A stretch of 32,886 nt of DNA from a virus: positions 1 through 32,886 of IMG/VR virus record IMGVR_UViG_3300024294_000605; one strand, written 5' to 3'. Position numbers and translations under genes: made by a program. The notes below the pieces were generated by a model. It saw only the letters and a program-made list of their open reading frames with translations. It made no database searches and was not told where the DNA came from. This document shows, in pieces, positions 24,430-31,483 of this stretch; within the stretch, counting starts at the first letter, position 1, and each line of letters opens with the position of its first letter.

Positions 24430-24630
24430 ATGGCAGAATTAAAAAACAAACAATATATGTTCACCTTTGAAGGTGGCGGTTGGAACACAGTGTGGGCCAA
24501 AACTAAACGCGGTGCAATTAAAGCCGCTCTTAAAGAATACTCAGATTCAAATACTTTGAATCCACGTATTGATTCTTTTCATAAAGCTACCGAAGAAGGT
24601 CTTCGAAATGCAATGTCTCTTTTCTACTAA
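24430..24630 (+). CDS. Small unknown protein
   Basis: 66 residues: KQYMFTFEGGGWNTVWAKTKRGAIKAALKEY then a Ser/Asn/Pro stretch and a short helix. The beginning resembles short beta-beta-alpha proteins common among early phage genes. No known family is recognised. It is the first gene behind promoter copy C, followed by a string of small genes. Confidence 0.7.
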   Translation: MAELKNKQYMFTFEGGGWNTVWAKTKRGAIKAALKEYSDSNTLNPRIDSFHKATEEGLRNAMSLFY

Positions 24631-24640
24631 AAAAATAAAA

Positions 24641-24985
24641 ATGAATAAACTACAATCACTTAAATGCGTTGAAGTAACTTCACAGACGCAAGCCGACAAT
24701 GGAACTATTTGTTACCATGACCCTATCACGAATACTGACTATCTTTCTTATGAAAGTGGATATATTCGTAGAGCATATACCCGTAATTACGAAAATTACA
24801 AAGGATATGAATGGTCTCATCGAACGATCTATCAATTAAATCCTACTAAGAAATCAATGCATGAATGGAATGGAACCACATGGCCTTCAACTGAAAGGAT
24901 TATGATCGAAGATCCAAGCGAGCGTTTAGACAGACTTGCAAAGGCTGTAGTTAATTATAGAAAAACTCTTAGTAAGAATGCGTAA
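24641..24985 (+). CDS. Small unknown protein
   Basis: 114 residues from the ATG at 24641. A longer in-frame extension to 24569 overlaps the upstream gene and reads unnaturally, so the A-rich leader start 10 nt after the previous stop is preferred. The protein is Tyr/Thr-rich (YLSYESGYIRRAYTRNYENYKGYEW) with a helical C-terminus. No family recognised. Its last 8 nt overlap the following micro-gene. Confidence 0.65.
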   Translation: MNKLQSLKCVEVTSQTQADNGTICYHDPITNTDYLSYESGYIRRAYTRNYENYKGYEWSHRTIYQLNPTKKSMHEWNGTTWPSTERIMIEDPSERLDRLAKAVVNYRKTLSKNA

Positions 24986-25094
24986 ACTAAAACATACACT
25001 TAAGCAGATTGATAGCGTAGACATCGTCCTAATTACTGCATTTGGACTTTATATGATTCTACTTGTTTCTAACCTTTTAAAAATGGTAAACTAA
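24978..25094 (+). CDS. 38-aa membrane micro-protein
   Basis: 38 residues, MRKLKHTLKQIDSVDIVL then a transmembrane helix (ITAFGLYMILLVSNLL) and KMVN. The ATG lies at the end of the upstream gene (8-nt overlap) and the stop overlaps the next start (TAATG), typical of coupled phage genes. It fills an otherwise empty 108-nt gap. Its function is unknown; small early membrane proteins may be host-takeover factors. Confidence 0.6.
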   Translation: MRKLKHTLKQIDSVDIVLITAFGLYMILLVSNLLKMVN

Positions 25095-25327
25095 TGAGAT
25101 ATACAGTAACATTTGAAGTATACATTGATGCAGATAACGATAAACATGCTCTTTCAAAGGGTGAACTTATCGCTGACAATCAAGAAAATAAGTACGGCCA
25201 ATCATGGGATGTAACTGAATTACACCAAACTCCTTTCGCTTCTTTTAATACAAAAAAAGTAGATATTCAAAAACTTAGAACGGAGCAAATGATTAAATCA
25301 ATAGAAGAAGATCCATTACCGTTTTAA
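25094..25327 (+). CDS. Small unknown protein
   Basis: 77 residues: a beta-strand start (MRYTVTFEVYIDADNDKHALSKGE) and a charged C-terminal helix ending EDPLPF. The opening beta-alpha pattern is common among short phage proteins but I recognise no function. It is coupled by overlapping codons to the micro-protein upstream and separated by 1 nt from the next gene. Confidence 0.7.
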   Translation: MRYTVTFEVYIDADNDKHALSKGELIADNQENKYGQSWDVTELHQTPFASFNTKKVDIQKLRTEQMIKSIEEDPLPF

Positions 25328-25328
25328 T

Positions 25329-25520
25329 ATGATAACTTATCTATTTATTGGGGTAATTTATTCTTTTATTATGCACCTTTCATGGGATCATCATAGAAGA
25401 AATGATAAAAACTTTGGATTAGAAAAGTGGACACTTAAAGAATCTTTGGTATTAACGGTAATTTGGCCACTATACCTTCTATATTTCATTTATTCTTTTT
25501 TTAAAGGATTAGGAGATTAA
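25329..25520 (+). CDS. Small membrane protein
   Basis: 63 residues with two hydrophobic helices (ITYLFIGVIYSFIMHL and LVLTVIWPLYLLYFIYSFF) separated by a His/Arg/Asp-rich loop (WDHHRRNDKNFG). No signal peptide cleavage site. A holin-like role is conceivable but unproven; the position in the accessory block rather than beside lysis genes argues for caution. Confidence 0.65.
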   Translation: MITYLFIGVIYSFIMHLSWDHHRRNDKNFGLEKWTLKESLVLTVIWPLYLLYFIYSFFKGLGD

Positions 25521-25549
25521 ACTTTTTATAAAACTCATATATAATCAAT

Positions 25550-26383
25550 ATGCCAGAATTAGCAGAATTAAAATTTACAGCAGATTACGTTAACCAAATG
25601 TCGGAAGGCATGAAATATGTTAACGTAGTAAAAAACCCAGAACATAAGTGTGAAGATCTAAATATACCCTTTAAGTTTTTTAAAATTAAAGCAGAATCTA
25701 GGGGTAAGGAAATGGTTCTTCTTATTTTAGATAATGATTCTGATAAAATTATTCCAATTCGAATGACAATGGGAATGAGCGGGTATTTTAAATTGACTAA
25801 TACTGGCGACGAAGCAAAACATTCACACCTTAAATTTCATCGCAAAGACGGAACAACCCTTTCATTTGTAGATATGCGTAGATTTGGCAAGTGGAAGCAG
25901 GGTTTATGGTGGAATGATACACGAGGGGAGGATCCAACGACCTCCTTTGATTCTTTTTGGAAAGATATAATGACTAATCTAACGTCACGCGCTTTCAGGA
26001 AACCACTCTATGAAGTCCTGATGAACCAAAAATATTTTAATGGAATAGGAAATTACCTAAGAGCGGAGATTATTTATAGAGCCAAAGATGTAGATCCGTT
26101 TCTTCCAGCTGGAATGCAACTAGCAAAATACCCTAAAATACTAGAACTATGTAAAGATATTCCAATGCTAGCATACGCAAAAGGAGGAGGAAGCATTAAA
26201 GATTGGGATAATCCATTCGGAACAGATGCTATTCAAGAAAAATTCATGCTATGTTATGGAAATCCTGTTATGTCGAAAAGAAAAGATTCGAATGGAAGAA
26301 CATTTTGGTATGATTCTAAATGGGACAATGTTCCTACAAGTAGAGACGATTTAAAAGAATATTTCCATGGCGATAGAAGCTAA
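25550..26383 (+). CDS. Formamidopyrimidine/endonuclease VIII-type DNA glycosylase
   Basis: 277 residues. The N-terminus MPELAE provides the Pro2 nucleophile and Glu3 of the Fpg/Nei family (usual PELPE/PEGPE). RGKEMVLL gives the conserved Lys (K53), then MGMSGYF, DMRRFGKW, and the H2TH core NQKYFNGIGNYLRAEIIYRA. The C-terminal region, normally a four-Cys zinc finger, reads CYGNPVMSKRKDSNGRTFWYDSKW: only one Cys remains but the GRTFWY hairpin is kept, like zincless fingers. It would remove oxidised bases and nick the AP site. It overlaps the next gene by 17 nt. Confidence 0.9.
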   Translation: MPELAELKFTADYVNQMSEGMKYVNVVKNPEHKCEDLNIPFKFFKIKAESRGKEMVLLILDNDSDKIIPIRMTMGMSGYFKLTNTGDEAKHSHLKFHRKDGTTLSFVDMRRFGKWKQGLWWNDTRGEDPTTSFDSFWKDIMTNLTSRAFRKPLYEVLMNQKYFNGIGNYLRAEIIYRAKDVDPFLPAGMQLAKYPKILELCKDIPMLAYAKGGGSIKDWDNPFGTDAIQEKFMLCYGNPVMSKRKDSNGRTFWYDSKWDNVPTSRDDLKEYFHGDRS

Positions 26384-26552
26384 GAAGTGGCTTAACGAAA
26401 ACGAATGGCCAGATAATAATATAGACAGTGATGCATTTTCTCATTACACTAAAATGAGCAGTATCATGGAACAATATGCCAGAGAATATCATGCTAAGAA
26501 ATTAGAAGAAGCTCGAAAAAAAGAAGTAACACAATTTAAAAAGTTCTTATGA
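26367..26552 (+). CDS. Small helical unknown protein
   Basis: 61 residues, acidic to basic helix (WLNENEWPDNNIDSDAFSHY, then a Lys/Glu-rich helix). It overlaps the glycosylase gene by 17 nt, and its stop overlaps the next start by ATGA. Short proteins of this pattern (motif with a helix YAREYHAKKLEE) are frequent in phages; no function known. Confidence 0.65.
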   Translation: MAIEAKKWLNENEWPDNNIDSDAFSHYTKMSSIMEQYAREYHAKKLEEARKKEVTQFKKFL

Positions 26553-27181
26553 AGAAACTAGAACGCATGCAAAACTTAATCGTAGTTGGACATCCTGATA
26601 AAAAATCATTTTGTTATAACGGAATTTTTAAAACAATCCAAGAATCTCTATTAGATAGTGATTACCTAAATGAAATACAGGTAATAGATTTATATAGAGA
26701 TGATTTTTCTCAACCAAGAAAAGATCTTATTAAGGAATATCAAGATGCTGTAACATGGGCGGATAGAATTTACTTCGTATCTCCTGTTTGGTGGTTTAGA
26801 TTAACACCTAGAATGGAAATATTCTTTGACGAAGTATTTACCCCAGGTTTTGCGTATAAGTTTGTTCCCCTTTTCGGAGCATACGCGTATCCAAAGCCAT
26901 TCTTAAGTGATAAAAAGGTAAGGACATATATAACCCATGGAGCTCCTTCATTACCCGTAAGAACTCTATATTTAAACTCAGTTAAATTACGTTTAGTGAT
27001 GGGAGTATTTACATTTGTATTTGGATGGAATATTTCAAGATGGTTAAAGACAAAACAATTTTGGTCAGTTCCCTTCGTGAGCGATGCAAAAAGAAAGAAA
27101 TATTTAGACAGAGTTAAAAAAGATATTAAGAGAGATCTTAAAAAACATCAAACATTACCTATGCAACATGAAAGTATATAG
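26549..27181 (+). CDS. Flavodoxin-fold NAD(P)H oxidoreductase-like protein
   Basis: 210 residues. Starts with a Rossmann-type strand and loop LIVVGHPDKKSFCYNGI (FMN-phosphate binding as in the NQO1/flavodoxin-2 family), then ADRIYFVSPVWWFRLTPRMEIFFDEVFTPGFAY, the signature active-site region of NAD(P)H quinone reductases, and ITHGAP. A Lys/Arg-rich C-terminal tail follows. Such proteins reduce quinones with FMN. In a phage this is unexpected; it may help redox balance or detoxification (inference). It overlaps the upstream gene by 4 nt and the downstream one by 14 nt. Confidence 0.8.
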   Translation: MKKLERMQNLIVVGHPDKKSFCYNGIFKTIQESLLDSDYLNEIQVIDLYRDDFSQPRKDLIKEYQDAVTWADRIYFVSPVWWFRLTPRMEIFFDEVFTPGFAYKFVPLFGAYAYPKPFLSDKKVRTYITHGAPSLPVRTLYLNSVKLRLVMGVFTFVFGWNISRWLKTKQFWSVPFVSDAKRKKYLDRVKKDIKRDLKKHQTLPMQHESI

Positions 27182-27419
27182 ACCCACAAAAGAAATGAGA
27201 ATTAATCCACTTTCCTTACAGGAGGGAGGATCTACAGTAACGGTGATTTACGATAATTACGCCGTTGAATTTACAAACATTAAATCTCCTTATTCGTATA
27301 TTTCTTCTATTCGCTTTGCTAAACGCAATGATATTTCTCTTAGAGGTTTTTTAATAAACGGTGAAGTATATGACATGTGTAGTGGTAATAAAGAAACAAA
27401 AATAAATAAATCAGTATAA
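27168..27419 (+). CDS. Small unknown protein
   Basis: 83 residues, beta-rich (STVTVIYDNYAVEFTNI, SYISSIRFAKRNDISLRGFLINGEVYDM) with a basic C-terminus. No family recognised. It overlaps the oxidoreductase gene by 14 nt and ends 6 nt before the epimerase gene. Confidence 0.65.
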   Translation: MKVYRPTKEMRINPLSLQEGGSTVTVIYDNYAVEFTNIKSPYSYISSIRFAKRNDISLRGFLINGEVYDMCSGNKETKINKSV

Positions 27420-27425
27420 TATTAT

Positions 27426-28319
27426 ATGAAAAACGTATTAGTCACAGGTGGTGCAGGATTTGTCGGAAGCAACCTCATTAAACACCTACAGGAAACCTAC
27501 CCAAAAATTAAAATAACTTCATTAGATAATTACTTCACGGGAAAAGAAGAAAATCATGTTCCTGGCGTAACCTATTATAGAGGACATACTTGGGAAGCAG
27601 ATACTATTTTTGAAAAATTAACAGAAGAAAATTACTTTGACACTGTATTTCACTTTGGAGAATATAGTAGAATTGTTCAATCGTTTGAAGATATTGATTT
27701 TGTTCATAGGTCTATTCTATCTGGAACACCTGTTATATTAGAACTATGTAGAAAATGGAATTCAAAGTTAATTTATTCTGCATCTAGTTCTAAATTCGGT
27801 AACAACGGTGAAGATGAGAATCTTTCTCCTTATGCTTGGATGAAATCTAAGATGGTAGAATTAATCAAAAACTATAATACATGGTATGATCTTCAATATG
27901 AGATCTGTTATTTCTTTAATGTATATGGACCTGGCCAAATTACATCAGGTGATTATGCAACAGTTGTCGGTATTTTTGAAAGACAATTTAAAGCAGGTGA
28001 AAAGTGTTCAGTAGTTTCTCCTGGAAATCAAAGCAGAGACTTCACACACGTTGAAGACGTAGTTACAGCTCTTGGATTAGCAGCACAGAGAAAAGACAAT
28101 CACGAATGGCACCTGAGAAGCGGAGTTAATACTACAATGATAGAATTAGCAGAAATGTATGGTGATTGGGTAATGATTCCTGAAAGAAGAGGCGAAAGGT
28201 TTACAAGCGAAGACTTCCCATCAGACACTGAAGAAAAATTAGGCTGGAAACCAACTTGGAAATTACAAGATTGGGTAAATTTAGTAACATCATCAAAACA
28301 AGAAAAAATTAATGCATAA
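27426..28319 (+). CDS. NAD-dependent sugar epimerase/dehydratase (extended SDR)
   Basis: 297 residues. N-terminal TGGAGFVG (7-14) binds NAD. A catalytic YAWMK (Y136 and K140, YxxxK) is preceded by SASSSKFG (Ser). FNVYGPGQ and SRDFTHVEDVV are also typical of UDP-glucose 4-epimerase and related dehydratases. The substrate cannot be read directly. It could work with the RmlC-like protein on a nucleotide sugar. Its last 8 nt overlap the guanylate-kinase gene, suggesting a coupled transcript. Confidence 0.87.
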   Translation: MKNVLVTGGAGFVGSNLIKHLQETYPKIKITSLDNYFTGKEENHVPGVTYYRGHTWEADTIFEKLTEENYFDTVFHFGEYSRIVQSFEDIDFVHRSILSGTPVILELCRKWNSKLIYSASSSKFGNNGEDENLSPYAWMKSKMVELIKNYNTWYDLQYEICYFFNVYGPGQITSGDYATVVGIFERQFKAGEKCSVVSPGNQSRDFTHVEDVVTALGLAAQRKDNHEWHLRSGVNTTMIELAEMYGDWVMIPERRGERFTSEDFPSDTEEKLGWKPTWKLQDWVNLVTSSKQEKINA

Positions 28320-28803
28320 AAAAGGTAAAATAGTATTAGTAGGAAAGGCAGCCGCTGGAAAAGATTATTTAAGAACTAGATATGAAAATAGAGGTTTCGT
28401 TTTTGGAGTCTCTTATACTACTCGTCCTCCTCGTAAGAAGGCAAACGAACAAGAAGGAGTAGACTACTATTTTGTAAACGAAGATAGCTTTAAAAACATG
28501 ATCGATAATGATGAATTCGTTGAGTATCAAAAATTTAACGGATGGTATTACGGAATCACAAAGGAAGAATTTGAAAGATGTGACGTAATGATTTTAAATG
28601 CGGAAGCAGTCGATTTATTAAATGAAGAATATCGAAGCAGATGCTTTGTAACTTATATAGATATACCAATTGACGTAAGAAGATCAAGGATCATAGAAAG
28701 AAACGACCCAGATGACAATTTTGAAAGAAGAATTCAGGCTGATGAAGATCAATTTAGAAACTTTTTCAATTATGATTGTAGAATAACTAACCACAACTTT
28801 TAA
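28312..28803 (+). CDS. Guanylate kinase-like nucleotide kinase
   Basis: 163 residues, shorter than cellular Gmk (~200). P-loop GKAAAGKD at 11-18, then SYTTRPPRKKANEQEGVDYYFV, the GMP-binding block, and YGITKEEFE. The lid region carries ERNDPDDNFERRIQ with an Arg pair. It would phosphorylate GMP/dGMP to the diphosphate, feeding dNTP supply. The unusual second residue triplet AAA in the P-loop replaces the usual SGV but keeps GK. Overlaps the epimerase gene by 8 nt. Confidence 0.85.
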   Translation: MHKKGKIVLVGKAAAGKDYLRTRYENRGFVFGVSYTTRPPRKKANEQEGVDYYFVNEDSFKNMIDNDEFVEYQKFNGWYYGITKEEFERCDVMILNAEAVDLLNEEYRSRCFVTYIDIPIDVRRSRIIERNDPDDNFERRIQADEDQFRNFFNYDCRITNHNF

Positions 28804-28825
28804 AACAACAATAAATAATAATAAG

Positions 28826-29338
28826 ATGGCAGATTTAAAGATGAACTTATCACAACTAGAAACAAAGAGAGACGAACTTATCAAAGAAATTGATGCGACT
28901 TCAAAGGATATGACTAATAAAACCTATGATGTTGATTTCGTAAGTAACGCTAATATTAACAAAACATTATCTCATCTAGATAAAAATTACAAATGGACAG
29001 TTAAGAATGCTGCTCTTTTAATTAATCTTCACGAAGCTCTAAAGGCTGAAAAAACTAGAATTTCAAAAGAAGGTGGCGATGCAATAGTAGCCCTAAAAAC
29101 AGTTCCACTTAATACACTATACAGTGCTCTGACAACACTTGAAGGAACAGGCGTATCTCAGGCAAAAGCATTTACAACTCTTCTTACACAGGTAGGTTTC
29201 AATATTAGTGAAGCCATGAAAACTATGCAGGAATCAAATAAAGAAATACAAACTCTTCATGTTTCTTTAGCTGAAGTTGAAAAAGAAATAGAAGAGAATA
29301 ACGTAGAAACAGTAACACCGGATGAAGTTAGCAAGTAA
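28826..29338 (+). CDS. Unknown helical protein
   Basis: 170 residues, almost entirely amphipathic helix (MNLSQLETKRDELIKEIDAT, ...AEVEKEIEENN) with no membrane or catalytic motif. Likely coiled coil. No family recognised. The leader is A/T-rich with AATAATAATAAG. It overlaps the next gene by 17 nt. Confidence 0.75.
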   Translation: MADLKMNLSQLETKRDELIKEIDATSKDMTNKTYDVDFVSNANINKTLSHLDKNYKWTVKNAALLINLHEALKAEKTRISKEGGDAIVALKTVPLNTLYSALTTLEGTGVSQAKAFTTLLTQVGFNISEAMKTMQESNKEIQTLHVSLAEVEKEIEENNVETVTPDEVSK

Positions 29339-29837
29339 ATCTAAAAACAGATTAGAACTCTTAGACGTAATTCAAGAAGGAATTACGGTCGAAGATACGA
29401 CTCTATCTGTTGAAAAGATTAAGCAATTAGCCTATCCTAGCCTTTTAGAAAAGGTAAGTGGATGGGTTACTGAAAAGAAAGGTTTTAGCGGAGGTCTTGC
29501 AAAAGAGAAAGCTAAAACAATGATTAAATTTGATAGTAGTAAAACAACGGGTGCAAGAAGCATGCATTTTATGGGAACTACTAACAAGCCCACTCTCACC
29601 GTAGAGAGTGCTGGAATTAAGGTTGCTATAGAATTTATTAAAGGAGATAGAGGCTCAGATTTAAGAGAAGCCATCGGACAATCGATGATATACTCAACAG
29701 CGTATGATTTTGTAATGTGTGTATTTTTAGATTCAACTGATGATAAAAGAATTAAAGGAGGATCTTCTTCAATCACAGAACATTATTTTTTAAACAACCT
29801 TTGGGATAATTTTAACGTAAAGTTTACATTAGTATAA
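29322..29837 (+). CDS. Unknown protein, possible restriction-nuclease-like fold
   Basis: 171 residues, overlapping the helical gene by 17 nt. The part VAIEFIKGDRGSDLREAIGQSMIYSTAYDFVMCVFLD resembles the core of PD-(D/E)xK nuclease-fold proteins: a strand with E104 and K107, a helix with Q120 followed by Y124, then a hydrophobic strand. However, the spacing ExxK is one residue off the canonical ExK, and an upstream catalytic Asp is not obvious. It might be an inactive or divergent nuclease, or unrelated. No experimental family is recognised. Confidence 0.7.
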   Translation: MKLASKSKNRLELLDVIQEGITVEDTTLSVEKIKQLAYPSLLEKVSGWVTEKKGFSGGLAKEKAKTMIKFDSSKTTGARSMHFMGTTNKPTLTVESAGIKVAIEFIKGDRGSDLREAIGQSMIYSTAYDFVMCVFLDSTDDKRIKGGSSSITEHYFLNNLWDNFNVKFTLV

Positions 29838-29847
29838 CAAACCATAT

Positions 29848-30378
29848 ATGCAAATATTCGTAACATCAAACCAACAGTTTGGGAGACCTGGGGCTATCAA
29901 GAAGTATGATAGGCCCTTTTCTTCGCTAGAAGAAATGAATGAAACATTAATAGAAAACTGGAACCTTACAGTTTCACCCGAAGATGTAGTATATGTTTTA
30001 GGTAATTTTGGATGGGATCCGACCACCGTAGAGAACTGTATTAATACATTAAATGGCCATATATATTTTATAGAAGGAGAATTTGATAAAGCGACTGTTG
30101 ACGTTTCTATGCTTCCTAACGCAGATAAGAAGATGGAAGAAATAGGACAAATAGACTTTTTACCAGAAATGGACGCATGTATGTCTTATTGGCCTCTTTC
30201 AATTTGGCCTGGTAAATACTTATTAAGCGGTCATCCTTCTAAGAAAATTAAAACAAGTCCTTCTAAAAAGATAATTAACGTATCATGTGACCAATGGTCT
30301 TATAAACCAGTTAACATAAAATCACTGATAGGGTTGTTCGAGGAAAATAATTTGAAAAAAAGTGAAAATAAACAGTAA
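29848..30378 (+). CDS. Degenerate metallophosphoesterase-like protein
   Basis: 176 residues with the calcineurin-like phosphoesterase layout: IFVTSNQQFGRPGAIKKYDRPFSSLEEMNETLIENWN, VVYVLGNF, LNGHIYFIEGEFD, SGHPS and INVSCDQWSYKPVN. In active relatives these read TSDTHFGH, LGDF, GNHD, GHxH and NVGxDxWNYxPV. Here D8 is N, H10 is Q, the GD aspartate (53) is N, GNHD is GEFD (77-80), and GHxH lost its second His. Most metal ligands are therefore missing, while the fold-related residues remain. The protein is likely catalytically inactive, perhaps a ligand-binding or decoy protein. Its C-terminus (SENKQ) lies in a duplicated stretch with promoter copy D. Confidence 0.75.
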   Translation: MQIFVTSNQQFGRPGAIKKYDRPFSSLEEMNETLIENWNLTVSPEDVVYVLGNFGWDPTTVENCINTLNGHIYFIEGEFDKATVDVSMLPNADKKMEEIGQIDFLPEMDACMSYWPLSIWPGKYLLSGHPSKKIKTSPSKKIINVSCDQWSYKPVNIKSLIGLFEENNLKKSENKQ

Positions 30379-30431
30379 AAAGTTTTTTTATCTCAGATAT
30401 TTTGCTTATATTAGTATAGTAATTAATTAAA
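30363..30431 (+). repeat. 69-nt direct repeat, left copy
   Basis: This stretch matches 31468-31536 in 65 of 69 positions, covering the last codons of the upstream gene (ENKQ and stop), promoter element D and part of the leader. It is a diverged duplication of a gene-end/promoter cassette. Confidence 0.85.
30383..30416 (+). promoter_or_regulatory. Repeated promoter element, copy D (before the sigma factor)
   Basis: T-tract, ATCTCAGA, TATTTTGC and TATATTAG (30407-30414) with 24-nt spacing. It ends 34 nt before the sigma-factor ATG. Confidence 0.72.
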
Positions 30432-30448
30432 AACCAAAAATATAACGT

Positions 30449-31048
30449 ATGGCTACCTACAAACAACTAACTCAAAACTTTCTAGAAACAGGATCAGATC
30501 AAGACTTCGCAGCTCTTTACAACAAGATAAAGCCAGGTCTAACTTCGTACATTTACAAAATAGTTAAAGATCGTGAAATGGCAGAAGACATTGCAGTAAA
30601 CACATTAACTAAGATGTGGACCAAAATAGAACAATATAACCCAAGTTACGGAATTACTACTTGGTTATATAGAATCGCATTTAACGACTCTTTAGGTTAT
30701 ATTAAAAAAAGAAATCAAACTACGTCTTTGAGTAAATTATCAGAATATGGTGTAGAAGTAAGTGGCACTGGATCAGTTTCAAATACTCTAAAAGATTTAG
30801 TCTTAGATCATGAAGAAAAAACTGAACAAGATTATCTAGAAGAAGATGACGCTCTTCAAGACAAATACATTAAAACTCTAGAAGCTATGCAAAATCTAAA
30901 AGAAATGTATAGAGATATTCTAGTAGACAGAATGGTAAATCATATGAAATATGACCAACTAGCAACTAAATATAAACTTCCACTGCAGACTATTAAAAAT
31001 AGAATTCGTAGAGGTAAAGCTTTAATCGTTGAAGCTGTAGAAAAATAA
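30449..31048 (+). CDS. ECF-like RNA polymerase sigma factor
   Basis: 199 residues. Region 2 spans about 24-90: DREMAEDIAVNTLTKMWTKI, then YGITTWLYRIAFNDSLGYIKKRNQ, a standard ECF sigma-2 with -10 recognition and core binding. A linker of about 50 residues follows. Region 4 spans ~142-196: NLKEMYRDILVDRMVNHMKYDQLATKYKLPLQTIKNRIRRGKALI, a helix-turn-helix. T4 gp55, its late sigma, is also small (185). This protein may direct host RNA polymerase to the late-type motif GATATATA; this is inference. It is expressed from the repeated promoter type, as expected for a middle gene that switches on late genes. Confidence 0.9.
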   Translation: MATYKQLTQNFLETGSDQDFAALYNKIKPGLTSYIYKIVKDREMAEDIAVNTLTKMWTKIEQYNPSYGITTWLYRIAFNDSLGYIKKRNQTTSLSKLSEYGVEVSGTGSVSNTLKDLVLDHEEKTEQDYLEEDDALQDKYIKTLEAMQNLKEMYRDILVDRMVNHMKYDQLATKYKLPLQTIKNRIRRGKALIVEAVEK

Positions 31049-31067
31049 ATATGAAAGGAAGCACAAC

Positions 31068-31268
31068 ATGCAAGAAGGAAAGAAGAATGACCCAGAGTTT
31101 GTGTTCTGTTATTGGGACGAATTTAAACCTAACGTAGAAAAAGATGATAGTAGTAGTTTACAAGAAGAGCAAGACGGCAAAGAAATTATACATGACGGTA
31201 TTCGAAAACGAAGCAACACCGGACAGGATAATAAATGCGAAAGCAAGAAAGCCTCTGATTCCGAATGA
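31068..31268 (+). CDS. Possible small acidic unknown protein
   Basis: 66 residues (MQEGKKNDPEFVFCYWDEFK, then an acidic Ser/Glu/Gln stretch and a Lys/Ser-rich tail). The first half reads as protein; the last third looks less natural and overlaps the next frame. It starts 19 nt after the sigma factor gene. It may be a real small gene overlapping its neighbour, or only its first part is meaningful. Confidence 0.45.
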   Translation: MQEGKKNDPEFVFCYWDEFKPNVEKDDSSSLQEEQDGKEIIHDGIRKRSNTGQDNKCESKKASDSE

Positions 31269-31356
31269 ATATGAAATCGTAGAGTTAGGAATGGGATCAA
31301 GTTTTATTAAGTGGTATAAAGATAAGCATAAAATTAAAAAACATGAATTGGCGTAA
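31144..31356 (+). CDS. Small unknown protein
   Basis: 70 residues if started at the ATG at 31144; an alternative ATG at 31192 would give 54. The sequence (KKSKTAKKLYMTVFENEATP, then EYEIVELGMGSSFIKWYKDKH) is natural-looking beta-alpha with a basic C-terminus. It overlaps the acidic frame by 125 nt (or 77 with the later start) and the next small gene by 14 nt. Function unknown. Confidence 0.6.
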   Translation: MIVVVYKKSKTAKKLYMTVFENEATPDRIINAKARKPLIPNEYEIVELGMGSSFIKWYKDKHKIKKHELA

Positions 31357-31483
31357 TCAAATTGACGAATGGGACGAAGAATTTTACGAAGATCGTCCTA
31401 GGAAGGGTAAATTGCCTAAAATGAAAGACGTTGAAAAATCGCTAGCAAGCAAAAAAAGAAAAGATATTGAAAATAAACAGTAA
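31343..31483 (+). CDS. 46-aa unknown protein
   Basis: 46 residues: MNWRNQIDEWDEEFYEDRPR then KGKLPKMKDVEKSL and a basic tail SKKRKDIENKQ. It overlaps the upstream gene by 14 nt. Its last codons (ENKQ, stop) belong to the 69-nt repeat that also ends the metallophosphoesterase-like gene, so the shared C-terminus is a by-product of the duplication. Function unknown. Confidence 0.6.
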   Translation: MNWRNQIDEWDEEFYEDRPRKGKLPKMKDVEKSLASKKRKDIENKQ

